Source: CAWDZK01 sp963726615 (GTDB lineage Bacteria > Actinomycetota > Actinomycetes > JACCUZ01). From it: DNA of 64,000 bases. The stretch is from positions 62,001 through 126,000 of the forward strand of contig CAVSCX010000010.1 in the NCBI GenBank assembly GCA_963726615.1, read 5' to 3'. Both the position numbers and the translations under genes were made by a program. The notes beneath the pieces were generated by a model that searched no databases, was not told the DNA's origin, and saw only the letters and a program-made list of their open reading frames with translations. Positions 49,035-57,980 of the stretch are shown here, piece by piece (positions within the stretch are counted from its first letter, which is position 1; every line of letters starts with the position of its first letter).

Positions 49035-49118
49035 TCGGCCGGACGGGATCGGCCGAAACTTCCCGCTTTCCGGTGATCGACATGGCCGAACTGTGACCTT
49101 CGGGTTTCCGATGCCCTC

Positions 49119-49147
49119 TTGACAGGTGACCTGGACCACACCAATCT
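49119..49147 (+). promoter_or_regulatory. Promoter of the galactoside ABC transporter operon
   Basis: A perfect -35 TTGACA (49119-49124), 17 bases, then -10-like CAATCT (49142-49147). The binding-protein ATG follows 115 bases later with GGAGGAG at 49251-49257. Confidence 0.5.
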
Positions 49148-49261
49148 GTGGGCAGTGCTGTTCGGATGTGTGCGTTCCTGTGCAGGTCGCTCCGGTGCGC
49201 GCGGCGACCCGCTTCCTGCTCTCCACCCACGCGCGTTACCGATCTCCCGAGGAGGAGACAG

Positions 49262-50644
49262 ATGCCCAGTTTCGAGACAGAGGACCACTACCTCGCGAGT
49301 CTCGTCCCGCCGTCCGCCCAGGTGACCTCGGCCGTCACCGGGGCCCGCCTCGGCCGGCGCGGCTTCCTCAAGGGGGCGGCCGGAACCGGCGCGGTGCTGA
49401 CCCTGCCGGGTCTGCTGGCCGCCTGCGGCGGCAGCTCCGACGCCGGCTCGACCGGATCCGGTGGCGGCGCGGCCAGCGGGACGGTCTCGATCGGCTCCAA
49501 CGCGTCCGACGCGGTGCCGAAAAAGGCCTTCGCCGACGTGTTCGCCGCGTTCGAGACGGCGAGCCCGAAGCTGAAGACCAAGGTCAACACCGTCGACCAC
49601 AACACGTTCCAGGAGCAGATCAACAACTACCTGCAGGGCAGCCCCGACGACATCTTCACCTGGTTCGCGGGCTACCGGATGCGCTTCTTCGCCTCGCAGG
49701 GGCTTGCCGGTGACATCAGCGACGTGTGGGAGAAGATCGGCGGCGACTTCAGCGACTCCTTCAAGCAGGCGTCGACCGGCGACGACGGCAAGCAGTACTT
49801 CGTGCCGCTCTACAACTACCCATGGGTCCTGATGTACCGGAAGAGCGTCTTCGCGGATCGCGGCTACACCGCGCCCACCACCATGGACGAGCTGATGTCG
49901 CTGGGCACCACCATGAAGAGCGACGGACTCGACCCGATCGCGTTCGCGGACAAGGACGGCTGGCCCGCCATGGGCACGTTCGACATCCTGAACATGCGGA
50001 TCAACGGATACGACTTCCACGTCAGCCTGATGGCCGGCGAGGAGTCCTGGCAGGACGCCAAGGTGAAGCAGGTCTTCAGCACCTGGGCCGAGCTGCTGCC
50101 CTACCACCAGGCCGGCTCGCTGGGGCGTACCTGGCAGGAGGCGGCCCAGGCCCTGGTGCAGAAGAAGGCGGGGATGTACCTGCTGGGCACGTTCGCGTCG
50201 CAGCAGTTCACGGATCCCGCCGACCTCGAGGACCTGGACTTCGTCGCGTTCCCGGAGATCGCCTCCGAGCACGGCACGGACTCCATCGACGCTCCGATCG
50301 ACGGCTTCATGATGTCGAGCAAGCCCAAGAACGAGGCCGGCGCCAAGGCTCTGCTCGAGTACCTCGGCTCCGCGGACGCCGAGGACATCTACCTCAAGAC
50401 CGACCCGGGCGACGTCGGCGCGAACCAGAACGTCGACACCTCCGGCTACAACTCCGTCCAGCAGAAGTCGGCGGAGATCATCGGCGGGACGGCGAACATC
50501 GCGCAGTTCCTCGACCGGGACACCCGGCCGGACTTCGCCTCGACGGTGATGATCCCGGCGCTGCAGGACTTCATCAAGAACCCGAAGGACATCGACGGGC
50601 TCACGTCCAGCATCGAGAACCAGAAGAAGTCCATCTTCGTCTGA
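49262..50644 (+). CDS. Sugar ABC transporter binding lipoprotein (CUT1 type)
   Basis: 460 residues from ATG 49262. Unusually, about 30 residues precede a twin-arginine signal RRGFLKGAAG with a lipobox LAACGG near residue 59, so export by Tat and lipidation are predicted. The mature part is a typical solute-binding fold (FADVFAAFE, WFAGYRM, YNYPWVLMYRKS). Followed by two permeases and an alpha-galactosidase on the same strand, so the ligand is probably an alpha- or beta-galactoside. Confidence 0.92.
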   Translation: MPSFETEDHYLASLVPPSAQVTSAVTGARLGRRGFLKGAAGTGAVLTLPGLLAACGGSSDAGSTGSGGGAASGTVSIGSNASDAVPKKAFADVFAAFETASPKLKTKVNTVDHNTFQEQINNYLQGSPDDIFTWFAGYRMRFFASQGLAGDISDVWEKIGGDFSDSFKQASTGDDGKQYFVPLYNYPWVLMYRKSVFADRGYTAPTTMDELMSLGTTMKSDGLDPIAFADKDGWPAMGTFDILNMRINGYDFHVSLMAGEESWQDAKVKQVFSTWAELLPYHQAGSLGRTWQEAAQALVQKKAGMYLLGTFASQQFTDPADLEDLDFVAFPEIASEHGTDSIDAPIDGFMMSSKPKNEAGAKALLEYLGSADAEDIYLKTDPGDVGANQNVDTSGYNSVQQKSAEIIGGTANIAQFLDRDTRPDFASTVMIPALQDFIKNPKDIDGLTSSIENQKKSIFV

Positions 50645-50758
50645 GCAGGCCGTCGACGTCCCGGTCGCCGGGCGCGGAGGGTGGTCCCGTCCGCGCCCGG
50701 CGACCGCGGCCCGCCGGCCACCTGCGCTGCTCTGCCGGTCCACAGGAGAGGTGACGCC

Positions 50759-51706
50759 ATGGCCACGTCCGAGGCCCCACCGGTCGTACCGGCCCCGCTG
50801 GGACAGCGCCCCACGAAGCCGCGTTCCGCGCTTGCCCGGCTGAACCGGGCCGACCGGATCACCGTGTTCGTCATGGTGGCTGTTCCCACCCTGATCGTGC
50901 TGTGGCTGGTGTGGCTGCCGGCGCTCGCGTCGGTGCTGTTGAGCTTCTTCCGCTGGGACGGGATCGGCGGCTTCGACACCGCGAGCTGGACCGGCCTGAC
51001 GAACTACCAGAACATCTTCACCAACTACCCGCCGTTCCGGCCTGCGATCGAGCACAACGCCATCTGGCTGGTAGCGCTCTTCCTCGTCCCCACGCCCTTC
51101 GGCATCTTTCTCGCGGTGCTGCTGGACAAGGAGATGCGCTTCAGCCGCGTCTACCAGACTGCGCTGTTCATCCCCGTCGTGCTGTCGCTGGCCCTGGTCG
51201 GCTTCATGTGGCAGCTCATCTACTCGCCCGACCAGGGCCTGCTCAACCAGATCACCGGTGGCTCGACGGACTGGTACGGCAACCCGGACATCAACCTCTG
51301 GGCGGTGCTTGTCGCAGTCTGCTGGAAGCAGACCGGCTACGTGATGCTGCTCTACCTGGCCGGCCTCAAAGCGGTCGACCCCACCCTCCGCGAGGCGGCG
51401 AAGATGGATGGTGCGAGCGAGGTGCAGACGTTCTTCCGCGTCGTCTTCCCGGTGATGCGGCCGATCAACGTCGTCGTCCTCGTCATCACGTTCATCGAGG
51501 GACTGCGCGCCTTCGACATCGTGTGGGTCATCAACAAGGGCCGCAACGGGCTCGAGCTGATCTCGGCCCTGGTGACGCAGAACATCATCGGCGAGGCAAG
51601 CCGGATCGGGTTCGGGTCGGCACTGGCCACGATCATGCTGGCGATCTCGTCCGTGTTCGTCGCCGTCTACGTACGGATCGCCCTGCGCGAGGAGGACCAC
51701 TCATGA
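50759..51706 (+). CDS. Sugar ABC transporter permease (MalF/UgpA-like)
   Basis: 315 residues from ATG 50759, with AGGAGAGG upstream. Six helices; the EAA loop EAAKMDGASEVQTFFRVVFPVMRP docks the ATPase. Its stop overlaps the next permease start (ATGA). No ATPase is encoded in the locus; actinobacterial CUT1 importers often share a genome-encoded MsiK-type ATPase. Confidence 0.93.
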   Translation: MATSEAPPVVPAPLGQRPTKPRSALARLNRADRITVFVMVAVPTLIVLWLVWLPALASVLLSFFRWDGIGGFDTASWTGLTNYQNIFTNYPPFRPAIEHNAIWLVALFLVPTPFGIFLAVLLDKEMRFSRVYQTALFIPVVLSLALVGFMWQLIYSPDQGLLNQITGGSTDWYGNPDINLWAVLVAVCWKQTGYVMLLYLAGLKAVDPTLREAAKMDGASEVQTFFRVVFPVMRPINVVVLVITFIEGLRAFDIVWVINKGRNGLELISALVTQNIIGEASRIGFGSALATIMLAISSVFVAVYVRIALREEDHS

Positions 51707-52617
51707 GCGCGACCATGGCGCAGGAGCAGACCGTCGCGGCGACCGCACCGCGCTCCGGCGGCGCAAAGCCGCGGGCACGACGAGTCCTCCTGCACAGCTT
51801 CCTCGCCGTGGTCGCGGTGCTCTGGCTCTTCCCCATCGGCTACGCGCTGCTCAGCAGCGTGCGGACGTACGAGTACACCCAGAAGAACGGCTACCTCTCG
51901 TTCGGCGGCTGGACCCTCGACAACTACACCACCGCATGGCGGCAGGCGGACTTCACCCACCACTTCCTCAACACTCTCTACATCACCGTGCCGGCGGTGC
52001 TGCTGACACTGTTCCTGTCGTCGTGCATGGCATTCGTGCTGGCGCGGTTCAGCTTCAAGCTCAACCTGACGCTTCTCGGCGTCTTCCTGGCAGCCAACCT
52101 GCTGCCGCAGCAGGCGTTGCTGATCCCGCTGTTCAGGATGTTCCGGGAGATCTCGCTACCGACCTTCATGAGCGACTCCGGGAGCATGCTCAACAGCTTC
52201 TGGGCGCTCATCCTGGTCAACACCGCGTTCCAGACGGGCTTCTGCACCTTCGTCCTGAGCAACTACATGAAGACGTTGCCCAAGGAGCTCTATGAGTCGG
52301 CGCAGGTCGACGGCGCGTCGGTCCTTCGGCAGTTCTTCCAGCTGACCCTGCCGTTGTGCCGGCCCCCGCTGGCTGCCCTCGCCACGCTCGAGGTGACCTG
52401 GATCTACAACGAGTTCTTCTGGGCCACGGTCCTGCTGCAGAGCGGTGACAAGTTCCCCATCACCAGCTCGCTGAACAACCTGCGCGGTGAGTTCTTCACC
52501 GACAACAACCTGGTTGCGGCCGGCTCGATGGTGGTCGCCCTGCCGCCGCTGATCATCTTCTTCATCCTGCAGAAGCAGTTCGTCTCCGGTCTCACCCTGG
52601 GCGCCACCAAGGGATGA
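51703..52617 (+). CDS. Sugar ABC transporter permease (MalG/UgpE-like)
   Basis: 304 residues. Six helices with the EAA-type loop ESAQVDGASVLRQFFQLTLPLCRPP. Coupled to the first permease by a 4-base overlap, and its stop overlaps the alpha-galactosidase ATG in the same way, so uptake and hydrolysis are made together. Confidence 0.93.
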   Translation: MSATMAQEQTVAATAPRSGGAKPRARRVLLHSFLAVVAVLWLFPIGYALLSSVRTYEYTQKNGYLSFGGWTLDNYTTAWRQADFTHHFLNTLYITVPAVLLTLFLSSCMAFVLARFSFKLNLTLLGVFLAANLLPQQALLIPLFRMFREISLPTFMSDSGSMLNSFWALILVNTAFQTGFCTFVLSNYMKTLPKELYESAQVDGASVLRQFFQLTLPLCRPPLAALATLEVTWIYNEFFWATVLLQSGDKFPITSSLNNLRGEFFTDNNLVAAGSMVVALPPLIIFFILQKQFVSGLTLGATKG

Positions 52618-54767
52618 GCGAGCGCGCAGCGGGCCAGCACGGACGTCCGGCGGACACGCCGCCGGGCGTCCTGGTCCTCCGCCGGGCCGGTGCCACCCTG
52701 GTGCTGGACGCATCCGGCCCGGGCCTCCCCTCGGTGCTGCACTGGGGTGCCGACCTCGGCGACCGCGTGCCGGACCCGTCGGCCTGGCGGCCGGCCCTGG
52801 CGCGCAGCGCCACCGACATCGCGGCGCCGCTGACGCTGCTCGCGGGCGGCGTCGGCGGCTCGCAGCACGCGCCGGCGCTGCGCGGCGGCCCGGGCTGGGC
52901 GCCGCACTGGCTGCTGGACTCGGTCGCGCACGACGTCGCCCGGGTCGCGACGACCTGCCGTGCGGCCGACGCCGGGCTGGAGCTCGCCACCGACCTCGTC
53001 CTCGACGAGCACGGTGTGCTGAAGGTGACCCACACGCTGACGAACACGGCGACCGCGCCGTACCGGCTGGACGGGCTGGCGGTCGTCCTCCCGGTGCCCG
53101 CGCAGGCGCGCGAGCTGCTCGACCTCACCGGGCGCTGGTGCCGCGAGCGGCACCCCCAGCGCCTGCCCTTCACCGCACAGGGCACCTGGACCCGCGACGG
53201 CCGTCACGGTCGGACCGGGCACGACGCCACCCTCCTGCTGGTGGCCGGGACCGAGGGCTTCGGCAACCGGCACGGCGCGGTCTGGGGCGTGCACCTTGCG
53301 TGGAGCGGCGACCACAGGTCGTACGCCGAGAGGCGACCCGACGGCCGGGCGGTGCTCGGCAGCGGGGAGCTGCTCGGGCCCGAGGAGGTCCTGCTGGGCC
53401 CGGGCGAGTCCTACCGCACCCCGGACGTCCTGGCCGTCTGGTCGGACGAGGGCCTCGACGGCCTGAGCGGGAGGCTGCACCGCCATGTACGGGCCCGGCC
53501 AGGTCACCCCGCGCGGCCACGGCCGGTCATCCTCAACACCTGGGAGGCCGTCTACTTCGACCACCGGCTCGACCGGCTGACCGAGCTCGCCGACGCCGCC
53601 GCCCAGGTGGGCATCGAGCGGTTCGTGCTCGACGACGGCTGGTTCCACTCCCGGCGCGACGACACGGCCGGCCTCGGGGACTGGGTGGTCGACACCGACG
53701 TCTGGCCGGACGGGCTCACCCCGCTGATCGACCACGTCCGGTCACTCGGGATGGAGTTCGGGCTCTGGGTGGAGCCGGAGATGGTCAACACGGACTCCGA
53801 CCTGTACCGCGCCCACCCTGACTGGGTGCTGCGCGCCGGCGACGACCTGCCGGTGCCGTGGCGCAGCCAGCAGGTGCTCGACCTTGCGGAGCCCGCTGCC
53901 TACGAGCACGTCCTCGGCCAGCTCGACGCGCTGCTCTCCGACAACGACATCGGCTACCTCAAGTGGGACCACAACCGGGACCTGATCGACGCCGGTCACC
54001 GGGGCCGGCCGGGCGTGCGGGCTCAGACCCTCGCGGTCTACCGGCTCCTCGACGAGCTGCGGGCGCGGCACCCCGGCGTCGAGATCGAGTCCTGTGCGTC
54101 CGGCGGCGCCCGCATCGACCTCGGGATCCTCGCCCGCACCGACCGCGTGTGGGCCAGCGACACGAACGATGCCCTCGAGCGGCAGACGATCCAGCGCTGG
54201 ACCGGGCTGCTGCTCCCCCCCGAGCTTGTCGGCAGCCACGTGGGGCCGCCGACCGCGCACACCACCGGCCGCACCCACGATTTGTCCTTCCGCGGGGCGA
54301 CCGCTCTGTTCGGGCACCTCGGCGTCGAGTGGGACGTCTCGCGGACCAGTCCGGCCGAGCGCGCTGCGCTCGCAGGTCTCGTGGCGACGTACAAGGAGCA
54401 CCGCGCACTGCTGCACTCCGGCGACGCGGTGCACGCAGACCACCCCGACCCGGCCCTGGCCGTGCACGGGGTGGTGGCGGCCGACCGGTCGGAAGCGCTG
54501 ATGGCGTGCGTCACGCTGGCCAGCCAGGCTGCGGAGGTGCCCGTGCCCGTCCGCTTCCCCGGGCTGGACCCGGCAGCCCGCTACCGCGTCGGGGTCGTTG
54601 ACACCGGCGGCGCGGTGTTCACGGTGCAGCACCAGGGACCCGGCTGGTGGCCGGTGGAGGGCGCGGCCGGACCGGTCCTGCCGGGCTCCTTCCTCACCGC
54701 TGCCGGCCTGCCCCTCCCGGTGCTCGGCCCCGAGCAGGCTCTGGTCCTGCACCTGGTCCGGGTCTGA
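52614..54767 (+). CDS. Alpha-galactosidase, glycoside hydrolase family 36
   Basis: 717 residues. Full GH36 layout: N-terminal beta sandwich, catalytic barrel with the NTWEAVYFDH and LDDGWF signatures, nucleophile D452 in LKWDHN and acid/base D502 in CASGGARID, and a C-terminal beta domain. No signal peptide, so it acts on imported raffinose- or melibiose-type galactosides. Starts four bases before the end of the permease gene. Together with the GH42 enzyme, it feeds galactose to galK/galT. Confidence 0.95.
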   Translation: MSERAAGQHGRPADTPPGVLVLRRAGATLVLDASGPGLPSVLHWGADLGDRVPDPSAWRPALARSATDIAAPLTLLAGGVGGSQHAPALRGGPGWAPHWLLDSVAHDVARVATTCRAADAGLELATDLVLDEHGVLKVTHTLTNTATAPYRLDGLAVVLPVPAQARELLDLTGRWCRERHPQRLPFTAQGTWTRDGRHGRTGHDATLLLVAGTEGFGNRHGAVWGVHLAWSGDHRSYAERRPDGRAVLGSGELLGPEEVLLGPGESYRTPDVLAVWSDEGLDGLSGRLHRHVRARPGHPARPRPVILNTWEAVYFDHRLDRLTELADAAAQVGIERFVLDDGWFHSRRDDTAGLGDWVVDTDVWPDGLTPLIDHVRSLGMEFGLWVEPEMVNTDSDLYRAHPDWVLRAGDDLPVPWRSQQVLDLAEPAAYEHVLGQLDALLSDNDIGYLKWDHNRDLIDAGHRGRPGVRAQTLAVYRLLDELRARHPGVEIESCASGGARIDLGILARTDRVWASDTNDALERQTIQRWTGLLLPPELVGSHVGPPTAHTTGRTHDLSFRGATALFGHLGVEWDVSRTSPAERAALAGLVATYKEHRALLHSGDAVHADHPDPALAVHGVVAADRSEALMACVTLASQAAEVPVPVRFPGLDPAARYRVGVVDTGGAVFTVQHQGPGWWPVEGAAGPVLPGSFLTAAGLPLPVLGPEQALVLHLVRV

Positions 54768-54857
54768 CCGCGGAGGCGGCGGCACCGGTCGGCTCGTCTA
54801 CGCTGGCGGGATGGACGGCTGGAGTAGTCCGGCGTACCCGCGACCCGCAGGTACGCC

Positions 54858-56222
54858 GTGAACGGAACGATCGCCAACGCCCTCCTCGTGGGCTGCTTCC
54901 TCCTTCTCGGCGGAGTCTTCTCCGGGTCCGAGATCGCGCTCGTCTCGCTCCGCGAGGGCCAGGTGAAGTCCCTGGCCCAGCGGGGTCGACGCGGCGCGAA
55001 GGTCGCAGCGCTGCACGCCGACCCGAACCGGTTCCTCGCTGCCGTCCAGATCGGGGTGACGCTGGCGGGCTTCCTGTCGGCCGCGTTCGGCGCGGCGGCC
55101 TTCGCCGACGACCTCGCACCGGTGCTGCGCGGCTGGGGGGTGTCGGCCGACGGCACCGGCAACGACCGGGACGCGGCGTACTGGATCGCCTTCATCGCGG
55201 TCACCCTCGTCATCACCTACCTGTCGCTTGTCATCAGCGAGCTGGCGCCGAAGCGGATCGCGCTGCAGCGGGCCGAGCGCATCTCGTTGCTCGTCGCCCC
55301 GAGCCTCGACCGGGTGGCCCGGGCGTCCCGCCCGCTCATCTGGCTGCTGTCGCGGTCGACGGACGGAGCCGTGCGGCTTCTCGGCGGCGACCCCTCGGCG
55401 GGCCGGGAGACGATCTCGGAGGAGGAGCTGCGCGACATCGTGGCCGGCCACGAGACGCTGGGCCGCGAAGAGCGGCAGCTGATCGAGGACGTCTTCGAGG
55501 CAGGCGAGCGGCAGCTGCACGAGGTGATGGTCCCGCGCACCGAGGTCGACTTCCTGGACGCGACGACCCCTGTCTACAAGGCGGTCCGGCTGTCGTCGAC
55601 CAACCCGCACAGCCGCTACCCGGTCGTGCGTGGTTCGCACGACGAGGTCGTCGGCTTCGTCCACGTGCGCGACCTGTTCGCCCCGGAGCGCAACGGTTCC
55701 GCTGTGCGAGTCGGTGAGATCGCGAGGGACGTGAAGATGATGCCGGGGACCAAGCGGGTTCTCTCCGCACTGTCGGAGATGCGACGTGAGGGTCATCACC
55801 TGGCGATCGTCGTCGACGAGTACGGCGGCACCGACGGCATCGTCACGATGGAGGACCTCATGGAAGAGGTGATCGGCGAGATCCACGACGAGTACGACGT
55901 GGCAGAGGAGCCCTCGCGGGCGTTTGTCGACGGTGACGTCGAGGTCGACGGCCTGCTCAACCTCGAGGACTTCGAGGACCGCACCGGCGTCGAGCTCCCC
56001 GACGGACCCTACGAGACCGTCGCCGGCTTCGTGATCAACGAGCTGGGGCGCCTGCCGGAGCTGGGGGAGAGCATCGTCGCCCTGGGCCGCCGCTTCACCG
56101 TCACCGAGCTCGACGGACGGCGGATAGCCCGGGTCCGCCTCACCGTCGAGGAACCGGACGACGCCGAGCCGGGCGCGGCACTCGACGCCGACGTCGACGA
56201 CCCCGCCCACAGCAACCCCTGA
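54858..56222 (+). CDS. CNNM/CorC-family membrane protein with CBS pair
   Basis: 454 residues from GTG 54858. An N-terminal DUF21 membrane part (about 1-190, FSGSEIALVSL and ISELAPKRIALQ) is followed by two CBS domains (about 215-335) and a CorC_HlyC domain (about 350-440, EVDGLLNLEDFEDRTG). These proteins transport or sense divalent cations, mainly magnesium. The NCBI name often includes hemolysin, which is not supported by function. A conserved Asp-rich tail (DDAEPG...DADVDD) ends it. Confidence 0.9.
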   Translation: MNGTIANALLVGCFLLLGGVFSGSEIALVSLREGQVKSLAQRGRRGAKVAALHADPNRFLAAVQIGVTLAGFLSAAFGAAAFADDLAPVLRGWGVSADGTGNDRDAAYWIAFIAVTLVITYLSLVISELAPKRIALQRAERISLLVAPSLDRVARASRPLIWLLSRSTDGAVRLLGGDPSAGRETISEEELRDIVAGHETLGREERQLIEDVFEAGERQLHEVMVPRTEVDFLDATTPVYKAVRLSSTNPHSRYPVVRGSHDEVVGFVHVRDLFAPERNGSAVRVGEIARDVKMMPGTKRVLSALSEMRREGHHLAIVVDEYGGTDGIVTMEDLMEEVIGEIHDEYDVAEEPSRAFVDGDVEVDGLLNLEDFEDRTGVELPDGPYETVAGFVINELGRLPELGESIVALGRRFTVTELDGRRIARVRLTVEEPDDAEPGAALDADVDDPAHSNP

Positions 56223-56242
56223 CCGACCGGCGCCCCCCCATC

Positions 56243-56317
56243 CGCTCGTTTGCGACCTCCGTCACCGACGCGCTGCTGATCCTGCGGCGTGTCGGTGATC
56301 CAGGTCGCAAACGAGCG
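56243..56317. repeat. Long palindromic element between the CNNM gene and trpS
   Basis: Perfect 16-bp arms (56243-56258 and 56302-56317, CGCTCGTTTGCGACCT and its reverse complement) enclose a 43-base interior with a second 8-bp paired segment (TCACCGAC 56262-56269 with GTCGGTGA 56291-56298). No T-run follows. It could end the upstream transcript or be a REP/MITE-like repeat; copies elsewhere in the genome would decide. Confidence 0.8.
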
Positions 56318-56399
56318 TTCGGGCGGATCGGGTCGTCGCGCCTGTGGCTGACGCCTACGCACTGGGCGGCGGGACGCCCAGCCCTGGCAGAATGCCCGC

Positions 56400-57413
56400 A
56401 TGCCCGACCCGTCCCGGCCCCGCGTCCTGTCCGGCATGCAGCCGACCGCAGACTCGCTGCACCTCGGCAACTACCTGGGTGCGCTGCGGCAGTGGGTCGA
56501 CCTCCAGGAGCAGTTCGAGGCGTTCTTCTTCGTCGCCGACCTGCACGCGATCACGATGGAACACGACCCGGCGGCGCTGCTCCCCAGGACCCGGGTGACC
56601 ATTGCGCAGTTCCTCGCGGCCGGCGTCGAGCCGGAGCGCTCGGCGGTGTTCGTCCAGTCCCACCTGCCCGAGCACGCAGAGCTGGCCTGGGTGCTCGGCT
56701 GCCTCACCGGCTACGGCGAGGCCAGCCGGATGACGCAGTTCAAGGACAAGATGGCGCGCGGCGGCAGCGCCTCGGTCGGGCTGTTCACCTATCCCATGCT
56801 GATGGCCGCCGACATCCTGCTCTACCGGCCGGAGCGGGTGCCGGTCGGCGAGGACCAGCGCCAGCACCTCGAGCTCAGCCGTGACCTGGCGCAGCGGTTC
56901 AACAGCCGGTACGGCGACACGCTGGTCGTCCCCGAACCACACATCCTCCCGCGGGTGGCAAAGATCTACGACCTGCAGCTCGTCGAGAAGCAGATGTCCA
57001 AGAGCATCGGCGGCAGCGGCGTCGTGTGGATGCTCGACGACCCGAAGGTCGTGGAGAAGAAGATCAGGTCCGCGGTGACCGACACCGGGCGCGAGGTCCG
57101 CTACGACCCGGTCGGCAAGCCGGGCGTCAGCAACCTGCTGTCCATTCTTTCGGCGTTCGGCGGCGAGAGCATCGACGACCTCGAGTCGCAGTTCGCCGGT
57201 GCCGGCTACGGCGACCTCAAGAAGGCAGTCGTCGAGGTCGTGCTGGACGTGGCCGGCCCGTTCCGGGAGCGGGTGCAGGGCTTCCTCGCCGACCCGGCCG
57301 AGCTCGACGCGATCGTGGCGCGCGGTGCGGCCCAGGCCCGCGAGGTGGCGGCCCGCACGCTCGCCGACGTCTACGCCAAGGTCGGTTTCCTGCCCGGTGG
57401 CCCCCGCCGGTGA
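56400..57413 (+). CDS. trpS: Tryptophan-tRNA ligase
   Basis: 337 residues. Class I synthetase motifs LHLGNYLGAL (HIGH-like) and MSKSIGG (KMSKS-like, near residue 200), with the Trp-specific SGMQPTADS opening. Charges tRNA-Trp in the cytoplasm. ATG 56400 has only a weak ribosome-binding site, and a long palindrome lies 83 bases upstream. The following gene overlaps its stop. Confidence 0.95.
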   Translation: MPDPSRPRVLSGMQPTADSLHLGNYLGALRQWVDLQEQFEAFFFVADLHAITMEHDPAALLPRTRVTIAQFLAAGVEPERSAVFVQSHLPEHAELAWVLGCLTGYGEASRMTQFKDKMARGGSASVGLFTYPMLMAADILLYRPERVPVGEDQRQHLELSRDLAQRFNSRYGDTLVVPEPHILPRVAKIYDLQLVEKQMSKSIGGSGVVWMLDDPKVVEKKIRSAVTDTGREVRYDPVGKPGVSNLLSILSAFGGESIDDLESQFAGAGYGDLKKAVVEVVLDVAGPFRERVQGFLADPAELDAIVARGAAQAREVAARTLADVYAKVGFLPGGPRR

Positions 57414-57952
57414 GTGCCCGGACCATCGGTGTCGCGATCCCGATCCCGGAGCCGTACGGCAGCCAGCTGCAGGACGTCCGCGAGTCCTACGGGGACCCGC
57501 TGGCCGCCTCGATCCCGACGCACATCACCCTGCTCCCGCCGTCCGAGGTCGCCGCGGCGGACCTCGAGACGATCGACAAGCACCTGCGCACCATCGCCGA
57601 GTCGGAGCAGCCCTTCGACATCCACCTGCGGGGTACCGGGACCTTCCACCCGGTGTCGCCGGTGGTCTTCGTGTCCGTGGTGCTCGGCATCAGCGACTGC
57701 GAGCGAGTGGAGTCCCGGGTGCGCTCGGGGCCGCTGGCCCGGGAGCTCGCCTGGCCCTACCACCCGCATGTCACGGTGGCCCACGACCTGCCGCACGAGG
57801 TGCTGATGCGGGCGTTCGACGAGATGGCCGGCTATGACGTGCGGTTCCGGGTCTGGGGCTTCAGCCTCTACGAGCACGGGTCCGACCGGGTGTGGCGGCC
57901 GCAGCGGGACTTCCCGCTCGGCCAGCACCTCCCTGGTCCGCAGAACGTGTAG
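57410..57952 (+). CDS. 2H phosphoesterase family protein (2'-5' RNA ligase-like)
   Basis: 180 residues from GTG 57410, overlapping the trpS stop by four bases. Two His motifs HITLL (near residue 40) and HVTVA (near residue 122) form the 2H active site seen in RNA ligase/cyclic phosphodiesterase relatives. Translational coupling to trpS suggests a tRNA- or RNA-related job, but none is established. Cytoplasmic. Confidence 0.85.
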   Translation: MSARTIGVAIPIPEPYGSQLQDVRESYGDPLAASIPTHITLLPPSEVAAADLETIDKHLRTIAESEQPFDIHLRGTGTFHPVSPVVFVSVVLGISDCERVESRVRSGPLARELAWPYHPHVTVAHDLPHEVLMRAFDEMAGYDVRFRVWGFSLYEHGSDRVWRPQRDFPLGQHLPGPQNV

Positions 57953-57980
57953 CGCGCGGCTCTCACGGGCAACGGAAAGC

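Noticed and set aside
46937..51700. A 1587-codon minus-strand frame
   Set aside because: Only the GH42 gene (to 48958) is real; the remainder is antisense to the ABC transporter genes.
56318..56399. Trp attenuator or T-box in the trpS leader
   Set aside because: No T-box sequence and no leader peptide with clustered Trp codons behind a ribosome-binding site.
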